From contig CAIUUO010000154.1 in assembly GCA_903902325.1 (NCBI GenBank), positions 1 to 64,000 on the forward strand: a stretch of 64,000 nt of DNA, read 5' to 3'. Numbering within the stretch: the first letter of the stretch is position 1; each line of letters begins with the position of its first letter. The translations under genes were made by a program, and so were the position numbers. This document shows, in pieces, positions 34,458-43,609 of the stretch. Origin of the DNA: an uncultured Bacteroidia bacterium (GTDB lineage: Bacteria; Bacteroidota; Bacteroidia; Bacteroidales; Prolixibacteraceae). A model generated the notes under the pieces. It had not been told where the DNA came from, made no database searches, and saw only the letters and a program-made list of their open reading frames with translations.

Positions 34458-36097
34458 TTTTTTAAAACCCTATTTATCAGTGGCCATTTGTCGAAATCAC
34501 GATCGAGCATTTGCCCATCAGCAGAAACCATCACCCATTTATCTTCAGGCGCCAGTACATCATAGGTAATCTTAGGACCTTCCGGGAACTGAAAAGAGGT
34601 CTTAAGCTTGTCCGGATCGGAATTTGCCTTCGTCAGTTCGGTAAGCAGCCTGGCAGCATCGCTTTGTCGGAAAACGGAAATCACGCCAAAATCAGCAGTT
34701 GAGTGGACGGCAATTAGCAGACTGTCGCCGGAAGTGTAAACTGACCAGAGATCATTTTTAGCGGCTGGGTGAAAAGTTCTTGGGATTACCACAGGACCCG
34801 CAGCGCAAGCCAGGTTCTTATAAACTCCGGTATTGTTCCATTTCATGAAATCACTTCCCGGTCCTGCGAGATGAATGGTCTCCGACAGGTCTTGTGCATG
34901 GTCATCCAGGAAAAGGGTGACAGGCCGGGCTACGATGATGGAGAACTTTCCCCTGTTTACTCCGCCGGCGGAAAGAAGGAACCGATTTCCGGCAGTAAAT
35001 ATTTCCGGACAAGATTGTGGTCCGTGGCCCAGTTTCACAAAGTATCCATTCCCCTTGTCAAAGATCATTTCAACCACCTTGTCTGCAGGACGGTAAGGCA
35101 TGATGGCACCCATCAGGGCGTGTACCTCTCCGCCGCCAATATTTTTGTCGAATTCTGCCACCGGAGAGAAACTCAGCCAGGACTTCATGAATACGGATTG
35201 ATAATCGGTGGTGATATCTGTGATACCTGCCTTTTCGTACCGCCTTCTCATCGGGGGATAATGCTTCAACTGATAACTGCCCAAAGCGTAGGTCCAGTTC
35301 ATATAATCAAGTACATTCCGGGCTTCTTTCTTCAGTTTGTCGGAGGCAAAGGCTTCGAGATTCAGCAGGGCGGTAATGGTATATCCAATGTAGGGAAGTG
35401 AATTGAACTCGTACAATCCGTTTGTTTTCATCCCTGCAAGAAAATCAAGCAGATGATTCTCCATGCCATTCTGAACATTGTCGTATCGCGGATCCTGATT
35501 ACCGTGGTTCCTCAGCCACTGGTTCTTCAGGTATTTTGAACCTTCGGTCATCAGCACATGATTCTCGGTCTCACCCACGAGACCCAGTGTGCGGGGAGCT
35601 TTTGTGCGGAATTTGTTGCCTTCCTCGGTCAACAGGACATTCAAAATGTATTTTTTCGTTTCCGGGTATAGCAATTCCGGCTGATCACCAAAAAGATAAA
35701 GAATGGTGGTATAGATGGTGATGGAAAAATCGTAATCCCCTTTCTTGTTCAGGACCCATGAAGTGCCTGAAACACCCCATGCTGTCAGTTTCAGGATGGT
35801 TTTGTTTGCCTCGGGAATATCCTTTTTCATAAATAGCTTCGCCAGCAGGATCCTTGGTGCATTCCCCTTGCCATCCAGTGATTTATCTGAGATGGATCTT
35901 CCGGCCCACTGATTACAGATACTGTCAGCAAATACCGATTGAGTTTTCCATTGGAGGGTTCTTGCTGTGGGAACTTCTATGTTGCCCGGACTTAGTTGTA
36001 CATCTCCGTATTTTGATCCGCCCCTAAGTATGAAAACAAGGAGTATCAGGACAAGAAGGAATCCCGCGGTAATAATCAGTTTTATATTTTTGCTCAT
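34454..36097 (-). CDS. Unassigned membrane-anchored toroid-like protein, tandem copy 2
   Basis: 547 residues; ATG at 36097 (the TTG at 36118 is upstream of it). An N-terminal anchor (IKLIITAGFLLVLILLVFIL) is followed by the same pattern as copy 1: GETENHVLMTEGSKYL (TENH 177-180), GLYEFNSLPYIGYTITALLN (YEFNS 229-233), SYQLKHYPPMRRRYE and DGQMLDRDFDKWPLI. Identity with 32546-34216 is visible over almost the whole length. The stop codon lies inside a long palindromic repeat. A product of gene duplication, possibly with split substrate specificity. Family not recognised. Confidence 0.6.
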   Translation of the reverse strand: MSKNIKLIITAGFLLVLILLVFILRGGSKYGDVQLSPGNIEVPTARTLQWKTQSVFADSICNQWAGRSISDKSLDGKGNAPRILLAKLFMKKDIPEANKTILKLTAWGVSGTSWVLNKKGDYDFSITIYTTILYLFGDQPELLYPETKKYILNVLLTEEGNKFRTKAPRTLGLVGETENHVLMTEGSKYLKNQWLRNHGNQDPRYDNVQNGMENHLLDFLAGMKTNGLYEFNSLPYIGYTITALLNLEAFASDKLKKEARNVLDYMNWTYALGSYQLKHYPPMRRRYEKAGITDITTDYQSVFMKSWLSFSPVAEFDKNIGGGEVHALMGAIMPYRPADKVVEMIFDKGNGYFVKLGHGPQSCPEIFTAGNRFLLSAGGVNRGKFSIIVARPVTLFLDDHAQDLSETIHLAGPGSDFMKWNNTGVYKNLACAAGPVVIPRTFHPAAKNDLWSVYTSGDSLLIAVHSTADFGVISVFRQSDAARLLTELTKANSDPDKLKTSFQFPEGPKITYDVLAPEDKWVMVSADGQMLDRDFDKWPLINRVLKN

Positions 36098-36128
36098 TCC
36101 GTTATAAATAATTAACAATCAATGGATA

Positions 36129-36872
36129 TTAAGACTTGTTAAGGTTCCATACTTTAAAATTACGGTACCTGAAATGGGTCCATTTCATTTGCCTGAACCC
36201 CATTTTCCCGCTCTGCAGAACCGGACCGTATTTTTGACCGTCATCGGTCCAGTCGATGATTTTGCGGTCATCTACGAACATTACGATCCGGGCATCATCC
36301 TTCACAAGCCGGAGGTGGTGAACCTCAGTGGATTTCACAGGGATTCCGGGTTCCTTTTGCTGCACCATGTAGAATCCGCTATTTTTCCGCAGATGCGAAA
36401 TCTCCCTTCCGGGGTCATCCTTGCCGTTGGCATAGTAGGAAATGTGGTAGCAGTTCAGAAATTTGCTTTTCGTATAATTATCAAAAGTTCCATCCCTTTT
36501 GGGAAAGGAGGGATCGAAGATATCTTCACCGTTTTTTCCTTTGGCTGAGAAGAAGATGATGCATAATCCGGCCTCTGTATCAAGATCCTGTGCATCCCAT
36601 TCTGCAACAAAACTGCCCGGAAATTCTTTGGGGCACCAGAATACGTGATGGTACTTCTTGTCCGGAGAATACATCTCCATCCAGTTGTCCCTGAACTCAA
36701 CAGTACCGGGACCCTCCATGATCCAGTCAGAAACATCCTGTTTTTGGACCAGCGGATTTTCGTATATAAGTTTCCCTTTTCCGAACACTGAATTTTGTGC
36801 CTGCACGCTGATAATACCAGATAAAATCAAGACAGCAAGAAATATCAGTTTTTGTTGCATATTGATCTTCAT
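36129..36872 (-). CDS. DUF1961 family secreted protein
   Basis: 247 residues with a signal peptide (MQQKLIFLAVLILSGIISVQA; start at 36872 or at 36860). The single LamG-like domain carries the DUF1961 pattern: FVAEWDAQDLDTEAGLCIIF (about 88-107), RDGTFDNYTKSKFLNCYHIS, GFYMVQQKEPGIPV and VDDRKIIDWTDDG. Members are common beside lyase and unsaturated-uronyl hydrolase genes; the function is not known. It lies 9 bp downstream of the GH95-like gene and 31 bp upstream of the tandem toroid gene, in the same operon. Confidence 0.82.
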   Translation of the reverse strand: MKINMQQKLIFLAVLILSGIISVQAQNSVFGKGKLIYENPLVQKQDVSDWIMEGPGTVEFRDNWMEMYSPDKKYHHVFWCPKEFPGSFVAEWDAQDLDTEAGLCIIFFSAKGKNGEDIFDPSFPKRDGTFDNYTKSKFLNCYHISYYANGKDDPGREISHLRKNSGFYMVQQKEPGIPVKSTEVHHLRLVKDDARIVMFVDDRKIIDWTDDGQKYGPVLQSGKMGFRQMKWTHFRYRNFKVWNLNKS

Positions 36873-36881
36873 TGCAAAGTT

Positions 36882-39239
36882 TTATTTGGACTGACTATTG
36901 TTTTTTACTCCCCAGCTGTTTACCTGCTCAGGCTTCATCGGAATAGCCGAAACCGTGAAGGTTTCCGGTTTATTTCCGGTATATAGAACTGCTTCCTCGC
37001 CTTTTCCTATCGTGAGTGTGATCATGCCATTTTGCTGACTAAGATTTGCACTTTTAGGACCTTCCAGTTTGATCTCTCCCTCCATATCGGTTCTAATGAG
37101 GCAGGGCTCTCCCGCCAGGCTCCTGATCCGTATAAACTGAGTTTTTCCGTCCTTCCTGACAGCACTTACCAGGAAGCCACCCTGGGCAAGCAGATTGTGA
37201 AAGGAGGCGTCTTTCCAGACTACTGGTATGGCCGGAAAAACACGGATGGTTCCGCCCCAGTCCTGCATCAGCATGTCCAGCATACTTCTGGAGGCCGAAA
37301 TGGGTGACTCGAAAGTCGGGTTTTCGCGTTCACTGTAAAAGGTGTTTGGGGTGGCTGTCGGGATCCTTTCTTTCGAAGGCGGAACGCCAAACCGGGGCAG
37401 CAGGACCAAAGACCTGTTCAGCCACTTCAGGGCATTGTCGCCATCGCCGAGGGCTGCCCACAGGGACGATGCCCCGGAGAATTTATAGATGCAGTTGTCG
37501 CCATCCAGATCGATATAATGCTGGATTGATTTTTTCATCAGGGGAATCTGTTGCGGTTCATTTTCCACATTCATGTCGTAGAGCGGAAATATCGTGAAGA
37601 GATGGCTGTAATGCCTGTGAGGCTTGGCAAAAGGAACATCCTTGCCTACCATGATGCCATTCTCGTCGGTGTTGTAATCCTGCATTTTGTCCAGGGTTTC
37701 TTTCCACCGGGGAAGCAATGGATCATCAATTTTGAGTCGTTCGGCAATGGAAATCAGTGTTTTGAATCCCCATTTGGCCAGGGCAATATTCAAACTGGTT
37801 TCCTTCGCGTTGCCGTATTCGTCCGAATAGGTGTAGGGTATGTGATACTTTCCATCCTCCCCTTTGTAAAGAATATGGAGGTACACGCTGAAAGCCCTGC
37901 GCATCATTGGATAAACGTTGTCGCGGAGAGCCGGTTCATCCATGGTTCGCCTGTTGTGCAGAAAGTACATCTGCATCAGCCAGGGGAGTACGATCAGGTT
38001 CAGCTCCTTTTCGTTTTTCGGGTCGTCAGACAGGAACAGAGGAGCATTCAAATCGTCAAACTGCACAGGGTTTCGGATGCCGGAGCAATCACTCCTGAAG
38101 GCTTCGGGCATGTTTTCGATCATCTGGTCCTTGTGCCGCTCCAGCAACTGGTATAAATTATTTTCGAGGTCAGTATGGTTGGTGATGCCCAAAGTGTAGT
38201 AGGTGAGCTGCACATTCAGGTTCATCCAGAGTAGGGGCCAGGAAGTGGGCTTGAACCAGGGACCCAGCAGGTCAATCACGGGTCTGCCTGGATGCGTGGC
38301 GCTGGCCAGTTTGTACAATTGAATCCAGTAAAAACTCTCCAACCTGGCATCAGGGAATGTGGCGAAGCTAGCCGGATAGTATTTATGCCACCAATCGCGG
38401 TGGGACTTTTCCATGGCCGCCAAATCCTTTTTTTGCCCGGCTTTGATCGTTGCCACGGCATCCTCAGCCGAACCCGAAGCCGGCTTCCGGTATTTACCCC
38501 AGCGGTTGGCGACGGTAACCAAAACGGTGCGCGACCCATCCTGGTTTTTTTTGTTGCTCCAGGCGGTGGCGTAATCATCACCCATCAGCAATTGCTGCGT
38601 GGCCACCTCGATGCCATCCATTTTTTCGACAAAAGGATAGGGGTTCTGCTTGTATTCCACGTTCTTTTCGAGTCCCATGGCACGCTTGGCGATGTACCTT
38701 GCACTTTGGGCCAATTGCGGACGCAGGGCAAACTGCGCGTTGACCTCTTTTCCAGTACTTTTCATGTTCACCACAATCAGTTCTTCGTCAGATGGGACGA
38801 AGCAGCGGAAAGTAATGGTACCAACCTTTGTGGTTACCACCCCCCGTATCTCTGCATTCCAGATGTCTGTGCGCAGATTGACCTTTGTAATTTCTCCCAC
38901 AGGCGTCAACAACAACTGGCCAATCGGCAATCTGCTGGTTTCGTAGGCGCTCGCAGTAGGTGTCCGATGGTCATACACATCGGTTCTTCCAATTTCAAAA
39001 CGAAGCGTATTGGGTTCATAATCATCCAGGAAAATTATGGTTCCCAAAATGCCATTGCCGGTAAATGCACCTTCGAAATAGTCCGCAGGTATCCTATCCC
39101 AGATGAGATCGTGACGGGCCATGAATTTTGGCCAGTCGACATTCAGCCTGACGAGGGATTTTTCCCCAACGGTCTGGCCGGATAATCCTGCTGAAATGAA
39201 CAGTAGGGCGATGGTCAATGCCCTGATCATGTTACTCAT
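36882..39239 (-). CDS. GH95-like six-hairpin glycosidase, divergent
   Basis: 785 residues, signal peptide (first about 22; MSNMIRALTIALLFISAGLS). The N-terminal beta-domain (GAFTGNGILGTIIF, FEIGRTDVYDHR) and the (alpha/alpha)6 barrel follow the GH95 order: PLLWMNLNVQLTYYTLG where canonical GH95 has NINLQMNYW, and HRHYSHLFTIFPLYD. It lacks the SPEN acid motif of the adjacent true GH95 (39251-41665). A six-hairpin glycosidase with changed specificity is likely. It starts 11 bp after the GH95 stop, so both are made from one transcript. Family placement is inferred from shared order and motifs. Confidence 0.75.
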   Translation of the reverse strand: MSNMIRALTIALLFISAGLSGQTVGEKSLVRLNVDWPKFMARHDLIWDRIPADYFEGAFTGNGILGTIIFLDDYEPNTLRFEIGRTDVYDHRTPTASAYETSRLPIGQLLLTPVGEITKVNLRTDIWNAEIRGVVTTKVGTITFRCFVPSDEELIVVNMKSTGKEVNAQFALRPQLAQSARYIAKRAMGLEKNVEYKQNPYPFVEKMDGIEVATQQLLMGDDYATAWSNKKNQDGSRTVLVTVANRWGKYRKPASGSAEDAVATIKAGQKKDLAAMEKSHRDWWHKYYPASFATFPDARLESFYWIQLYKLASATHPGRPVIDLLGPWFKPTSWPLLWMNLNVQLTYYTLGITNHTDLENNLYQLLERHKDQMIENMPEAFRSDCSGIRNPVQFDDLNAPLFLSDDPKNEKELNLIVLPWLMQMYFLHNRRTMDEPALRDNVYPMMRRAFSVYLHILYKGEDGKYHIPYTYSDEYGNAKETSLNIALAKWGFKTLISIAERLKIDDPLLPRWKETLDKMQDYNTDENGIMVGKDVPFAKPHRHYSHLFTIFPLYDMNVENEPQQIPLMKKSIQHYIDLDGDNCIYKFSGASSLWAALGDGDNALKWLNRSLVLLPRFGVPPSKERIPTATPNTFYSERENPTFESPISASRSMLDMLMQDWGGTIRVFPAIPVVWKDASFHNLLAQGGFLVSAVRKDGKTQFIRIRSLAGEPCLIRTDMEGEIKLEGPKSANLSQQNGMITLTIGKGEEAVLYTGNKPETFTVSAIPMKPEQVNSWGVKNNSQSK

Positions 39240-39250
39240 CTCATTGAATT

Positions 39251-41665
39251 TTATTTTTTTACCAATTTGAAATAGCCACCCAGTTCAACCGGTTCATTTG
39301 CTTTCAGTTTGACATGAATCGTTTTTCCCTTGTAACTGATGTTGAATGTGCCTCCATGATCCGACAACAGGCTTACCCTGGTCAGATTACCTGCTTTCCA
39401 GTCCATGTTGACAGTACAAGCTCCCCTTGCGCGCAATCCATGTACCGATCCCTCGGCCCATTGTGCCGGAAGAGCTGGAAGCAACTCAATTTCCCCGTTT
39501 TGAGATTGCAACAGCATTTCGGCAATGGCCGCAGCGCCTCCGAAATTGCCATCGATCTGGAAAGGAGGATGCGTGTCGAACAGATTTGTGAGGGTGCTTT
39601 TCCTCAGCAATTCGTTCAGGTTGTCCATTGCTTTTTCGGGTTCAAGCAGTCTGGCATAAAGGCTCACGATCCATGCTTTGCTCCATCCGGTATGGCCTCC
39701 GCCATTGGCCAGACGACGTTCCAGCGTTTTTTTCGCGGCATTGAAGAAGAGGGTATCTTTTGGTGTGATCAGGTTGAGGGGATAAAGGCCCAACAGGTGT
39801 GACATATGCCTGTGGCCCGGTTCAACTTCTGCGTAATCCTTGATCCACTCCTGCAGGGTGCCATTGGCTGCTATCTGCAGAGGAGGCAATTGTTTTTGCG
39901 CTTCCTTTACAGTTTTGACCAGATCGGGATCCAATTTCAGTATTTGCGCTGCATGCGTGAAATTGTTGAATAACGCGTTGATGATATGGATATCCACGGT
40001 AGGCATGTAGCAGAGTTGGGATTTTTCCTTTGTCGCTGAGTTGGGTACAAAAAACGAGTTTTCCGGTGAATGCGATGGGTTGGTAACCAGGAAACCTTCC
40101 GGGGATTTTACCAGGTAGTCGAGCACAAACTGTACGGAACCCTTTATCATCGGATAGGCCACAATTCTGAGGAAATTCAGATCCTCCGTGAACTCATAAT
40201 GGTCGTAAAGCGGAAAGGTCATCCAGGGTCCGTCAAGCGGAGTGATTCCCCAAACACCGTCCATTACTCCTGTAACGCCAAAGGGGTCGGTCAGGTGGTG
40301 CATGGTCCAGCCAGAAGCATTGTAGGTCTCCCTGGCGGTAACTGCCCCTGGAACTGTCAGTTTGCCCATGAAGCCTGCCAGAGGATCGATTGTTTCAGCC
40401 AGGTTTCCTGATTCGGCGGGCCAGTAATTCATCTGCAAGTTGATGTTGGTGTGAAAGTCCGCATTCCAGGGGGCTTCATACAAGTCATTCCAGATTCCCT
40501 GGAGGTTGGCAGGCAACCTTCCGGGTTTCCGGGAGGAATTCATCAGCAGGTAACGGCCGTACTGGTAGTATAGCACGATAAGGCCGTTGTCTGTCTTTCC
40601 CTCCTTCATCCTGGCAAGGCGTTCATCGGTAGCCATATTCAGGAGCTCATCCTTCCCCAGTTCAAATTTCACCCGGTCAAAAATAGAAGCGTGATCTTTG
40701 GTGTGAATTCCTTTCAGCTCCTGCGACTTATACCTTGAAGCATTCGAAATGATATTGTTGCAAACGGCCAACGGATCGATGGAAGGATCTGAATCAAGCA
40801 TATCCAGGTTATAATCGGTGGCACCTGTAATTACAAAAACGATATTCTTTACCGACTGAAGGTGAAACCCGGTTGAATGATCCGTGCTGAAAGGCTCTGT
40901 CTTGCCATCGGATGATAACACCTTCAGGGCAGCAGCATAACGCATATGCTTTCCTGCCGGACCCTTTGAAGGCAATTCGGCATCCAGGATTTGTCCTGTA
41001 TAAAAGGCGATACCCTTTTCATTTTTATAGCTGTTTGTACAAAACGGATTGATAGGAGTCGATGGCTTTCTTTTGTCCTTGTTTTCGTTGTTGAGGTTGA
41101 ATTCCCGCGAAAGCAGAACCTCCGCATTCATGGCTTTTTCGGCATGGAGTGTGACCACTATGATGTCCTGGGGCGCCGAAACGTAGACTTCCTGTTCAAC
41201 AGTGTTGCCATCGACAGTAAATACTGTTTTTGAGATACCGTCATGAAGGTTCAACGATCTTTTGTATGCTGACGGTTCGCCTTTCCAGTCGTAGTTGATG
41301 AAAAGATTCCCGAGTGGCTGGTAGGAGCGCACCTGAGGAGGGGTTCCCACCATGTATTTGTTCGACAAATCCAACGCTTTTTGATATTCATTCTGAAATA
41401 TGGCCTGCCGGATTTCTCCAAGATGTGCCCTTGCCCCCGGATTGTTGTTGTTCATTTTTGTGCCGGCCCACACGCTTTCCTCGTTGAGCTGGATGTTTTC
41501 GTGCATGAAATCGCCATACACCATTCCGCCCAGCCGGCCATTTCCAACCGGTAAGGCCTCCGTCCATGTTTTGGCCGGCTTTTTGTACCAAAGCTCCGGG
41601 TTTCCGGTTTGTGCAACAGAATTCAGTACACTGAGGATGATTGCAGTTGAAATTAAAATTCTCAT
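39251..41665 (-). CDS. GH95 alpha-L-fucosidase / alpha-L-galactosidase
   Basis: 804-residue exported enzyme. An N-terminal signal (MRILISTAIILSVLNSVAQ) is followed by the family-defining WTEALPVGNGRLGGMVYGD (about 34-52), the substrate-binding FHTNINLQMNYWPAES with two Asn that polarise water, the acid-containing HSPENSF and GHRHMSHLLGLYPL. It removes terminal alpha-1,2-linked fucose, or alpha-L-galactose in plant and algal glycans. It lies 2 bp from the toroid-like gene upstream and 11 bp from the GH95-like gene downstream. Strong family call, linkage not readable. Confidence 0.95.
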   Translation of the reverse strand: MRILISTAIILSVLNSVAQTGNPELWYKKPAKTWTEALPVGNGRLGGMVYGDFMHENIQLNEESVWAGTKMNNNNPGARAHLGEIRQAIFQNEYQKALDLSNKYMVGTPPQVRSYQPLGNLFINYDWKGEPSAYKRSLNLHDGISKTVFTVDGNTVEQEVYVSAPQDIIVVTLHAEKAMNAEVLLSREFNLNNENKDKRKPSTPINPFCTNSYKNEKGIAFYTGQILDAELPSKGPAGKHMRYAAALKVLSSDGKTEPFSTDHSTGFHLQSVKNIVFVITGATDYNLDMLDSDPSIDPLAVCNNIISNASRYKSQELKGIHTKDHASIFDRVKFELGKDELLNMATDERLARMKEGKTDNGLIVLYYQYGRYLLMNSSRKPGRLPANLQGIWNDLYEAPWNADFHTNINLQMNYWPAESGNLAETIDPLAGFMGKLTVPGAVTARETYNASGWTMHHLTDPFGVTGVMDGVWGITPLDGPWMTFPLYDHYEFTEDLNFLRIVAYPMIKGSVQFVLDYLVKSPEGFLVTNPSHSPENSFFVPNSATKEKSQLCYMPTVDIHIINALFNNFTHAAQILKLDPDLVKTVKEAQKQLPPLQIAANGTLQEWIKDYAEVEPGHRHMSHLLGLYPLNLITPKDTLFFNAAKKTLERRLANGGGHTGWSKAWIVSLYARLLEPEKAMDNLNELLRKSTLTNLFDTHPPFQIDGNFGGAAAIAEMLLQSQNGEIELLPALPAQWAEGSVHGLRARGACTVNMDWKAGNLTRVSLLSDHGGTFNISYKGKTIHVKLKANEPVELGGYFKLVKK

Positions 41666-41667
41666 GA

Positions 41668-43593
41668 TTAGTAATTTAGTTTGTATTTTTCCATAATAGG
41701 TTTTCCGATTTCGACCCCATTCAAATTGAAGAGATAATTCTTCGGCAGTGGCACCGGGTTATAATATTCAAGCCTTAATTTATTGTTCAGGTTGGCTTTC
41801 ACCCCAAGGTTTCCGAAAGGTGTCTTTACGATGATCTCAATCTCACCATCCTTTTCTTTGACAGAAACCGGGGCTTTAAGTACAGTCTGCCTGAACTTCT
41901 GAAAGTCGGCATCACTTTTAATGCCTTCCTGCACCTTCCACCACATGGCTATTCCGGCTTTCCCATTGTCAGAATGTCTGAGGGTAAGGCGCAGGGCCTT
42001 GTTATGGATCAACTGGAAGTTTTCTCTTTTGGGTTCATACTGATAGCCGTCGTTGAAGAGACCGGCCCTGATATTCTTTCCGGCATCATCCCATAGTATT
42101 CTGATCGCGATGGTCACATCCTCAAATCGGGCAAAAAAGGTATTTGTATCATCCAAAGTGGCATTATTCCCAATTTCCGGTATTTTTATTTTGTTGTTGC
42201 CCATCCAGATTTCATCGAATGTATTTGGAAGGATGATGGTAGAGTTGAGGTAACTGTTGATGCAATTGTGGTCTTTTTGTCCTGCTACAAGCATAACAAA
42301 TTCGCCTTTGTTCTGGGCCGATTGCATGAATGGCATCAGGTGCCTCGTTTTCCCCCATCCGCCATTGGCCGGATAGTTGGGAGGCATCAGGTTTTTGAGT
42401 TTTTCGCCTTTCCCTTCATAGCTCCAGGTCCCGTAATGGTCGTCGCGGCCTTCCATGGCGAAGGCAATGTTCAGCATTTCCGGGATTTTCTGACTGCTGA
42501 GATACATCACAAAGGGCTTGTCGTCCGGACTGTAGGCCTGGTTGGAAGAGGCAATGGAGGCTTTTTTTCCGACGAAATCGCAGGCATAGGTATTGGCCAG
42601 GCTATCCCATCGTTGTACGATAAACCTGTCTTTCTGGTGCATCAGCTCTTTTTGCTGCGGGGTCAAACCAAGTTCCCTGAGTGCCGAAAAGCATATCTGG
42701 TGGAAAAGGTGGATGTTGTTGTTCGGCTTTCCCATGAGCGGGTTCAGGTATTTTTCTTCGAGGAGATCGCGACCGAAGACTCTGTTGTAGTCGCGGCTGT
42801 GGGCGCCACCCAGGAAGCCACCCCGCTCGTTGTAGTGGGAGCAGAGATCATTCAGGAGAAACCGGAGGGCGTCATCCGCCTTCAATTTGATATCCGCGTC
42901 CTTCGCAAATCTGTGAATAAGAAGCAGTGATTCAAGGTCAACTCCGCAGTAGGTTGGACTGTCGTATTCCCGGTTCCCGTATCGGGCAACATGATTCAGC
43001 CACGTGTTGAAGTACTTCCTGGCTTCTTCCGTGATTGCAGGTGAATTGTAAGCCTGCCCCATGGCGGTCAGGTTCCAGATCCTCATCACATAAATGTTGG
43101 TATAGCTTACCCTGACTTCCTGCTTAAGCATACCGGTATGGGCAAGTTCGAAAATTTCATCCAGCGTTTTTATTGCCTCCGGGGATAACCTGTCGGCAAA
43201 AAGGAGTTTGATCAGGATGCCATATTGCATGCAGAATTGCACATTGTTGCCATCGCCCATGTCGCCACCGGTTTCGGTCCAGCCCCAGTAGATATTCCCG
43301 TAGGATTTCGCGTTTTGATCCGTAATAACCCTGGTCTGCAATAATTTCAATGTCCACTCAACCTGTTGAGGAGTCAGGTAACGCGTATCCAGCGCATCAA
43401 GCAGGAACATGAATCCGTCGCGAACACCCAGCTGTGGTGGGGATTGATGAAGAGTGGCCCATTCACGTTCGACGTTAGCCAAACGGGCAGTGGGATTTGG
43501 CATTTCGGGAATCTTATACTTTGTCTCGTTTTGTGCAAATACCGAGGTAGTGCCGAGTACGGCAAGAATTATCAGGAAGGGTTTTATTTTCAT
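41668..43593 (-). CDS. Unassigned secreted toroid-like protein A; candidate lyase
   Basis: 641 residues, signal peptide (MKIKPFLIILAVLGTTSVFA). Family not recognised. The first 350 residues are helix-rich: VSYTNIYVMRIWNL (YTNI 164-167) and NREYDSPTYCGVDLESLLLI (EYDSPTY 209-215), followed by a C-terminal beta region. The second motif is nearly the same as in the neighbouring protein at 43610-45169 (EYNSPTYYGVTLIGLAL), though overall similarity is low, so they are distant paralogues. Tyr215 and the motif region are candidates for an active site. It is 2 bp upstream of GH95. Confidence 0.55.
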   Translation of the reverse strand: MKIKPFLIILAVLGTTSVFAQNETKYKIPEMPNPTARLANVEREWATLHQSPPQLGVRDGFMFLLDALDTRYLTPQQVEWTLKLLQTRVITDQNAKSYGNIYWGWTETGGDMGDGNNVQFCMQYGILIKLLFADRLSPEAIKTLDEIFELAHTGMLKQEVRVSYTNIYVMRIWNLTAMGQAYNSPAITEEARKYFNTWLNHVARYGNREYDSPTYCGVDLESLLLIHRFAKDADIKLKADDALRFLLNDLCSHYNERGGFLGGAHSRDYNRVFGRDLLEEKYLNPLMGKPNNNIHLFHQICFSALRELGLTPQQKELMHQKDRFIVQRWDSLANTYACDFVGKKASIASSNQAYSPDDKPFVMYLSSQKIPEMLNIAFAMEGRDDHYGTWSYEGKGEKLKNLMPPNYPANGGWGKTRHLMPFMQSAQNKGEFVMLVAGQKDHNCINSYLNSTIILPNTFDEIWMGNNKIKIPEIGNNATLDDTNTFFARFEDVTIAIRILWDDAGKNIRAGLFNDGYQYEPKRENFQLIHNKALRLTLRHSDNGKAGIAMWWKVQEGIKSDADFQKFRQTVLKAPVSVKEKDGEIEIIVKTPFGNLGVKANLNNKLRLEYYNPVPLPKNYLFNLNGVEIGKPIMEKYKLNY

Positions 43594-43609
43594 TTTAAAT
43601 TTTGCTGTT

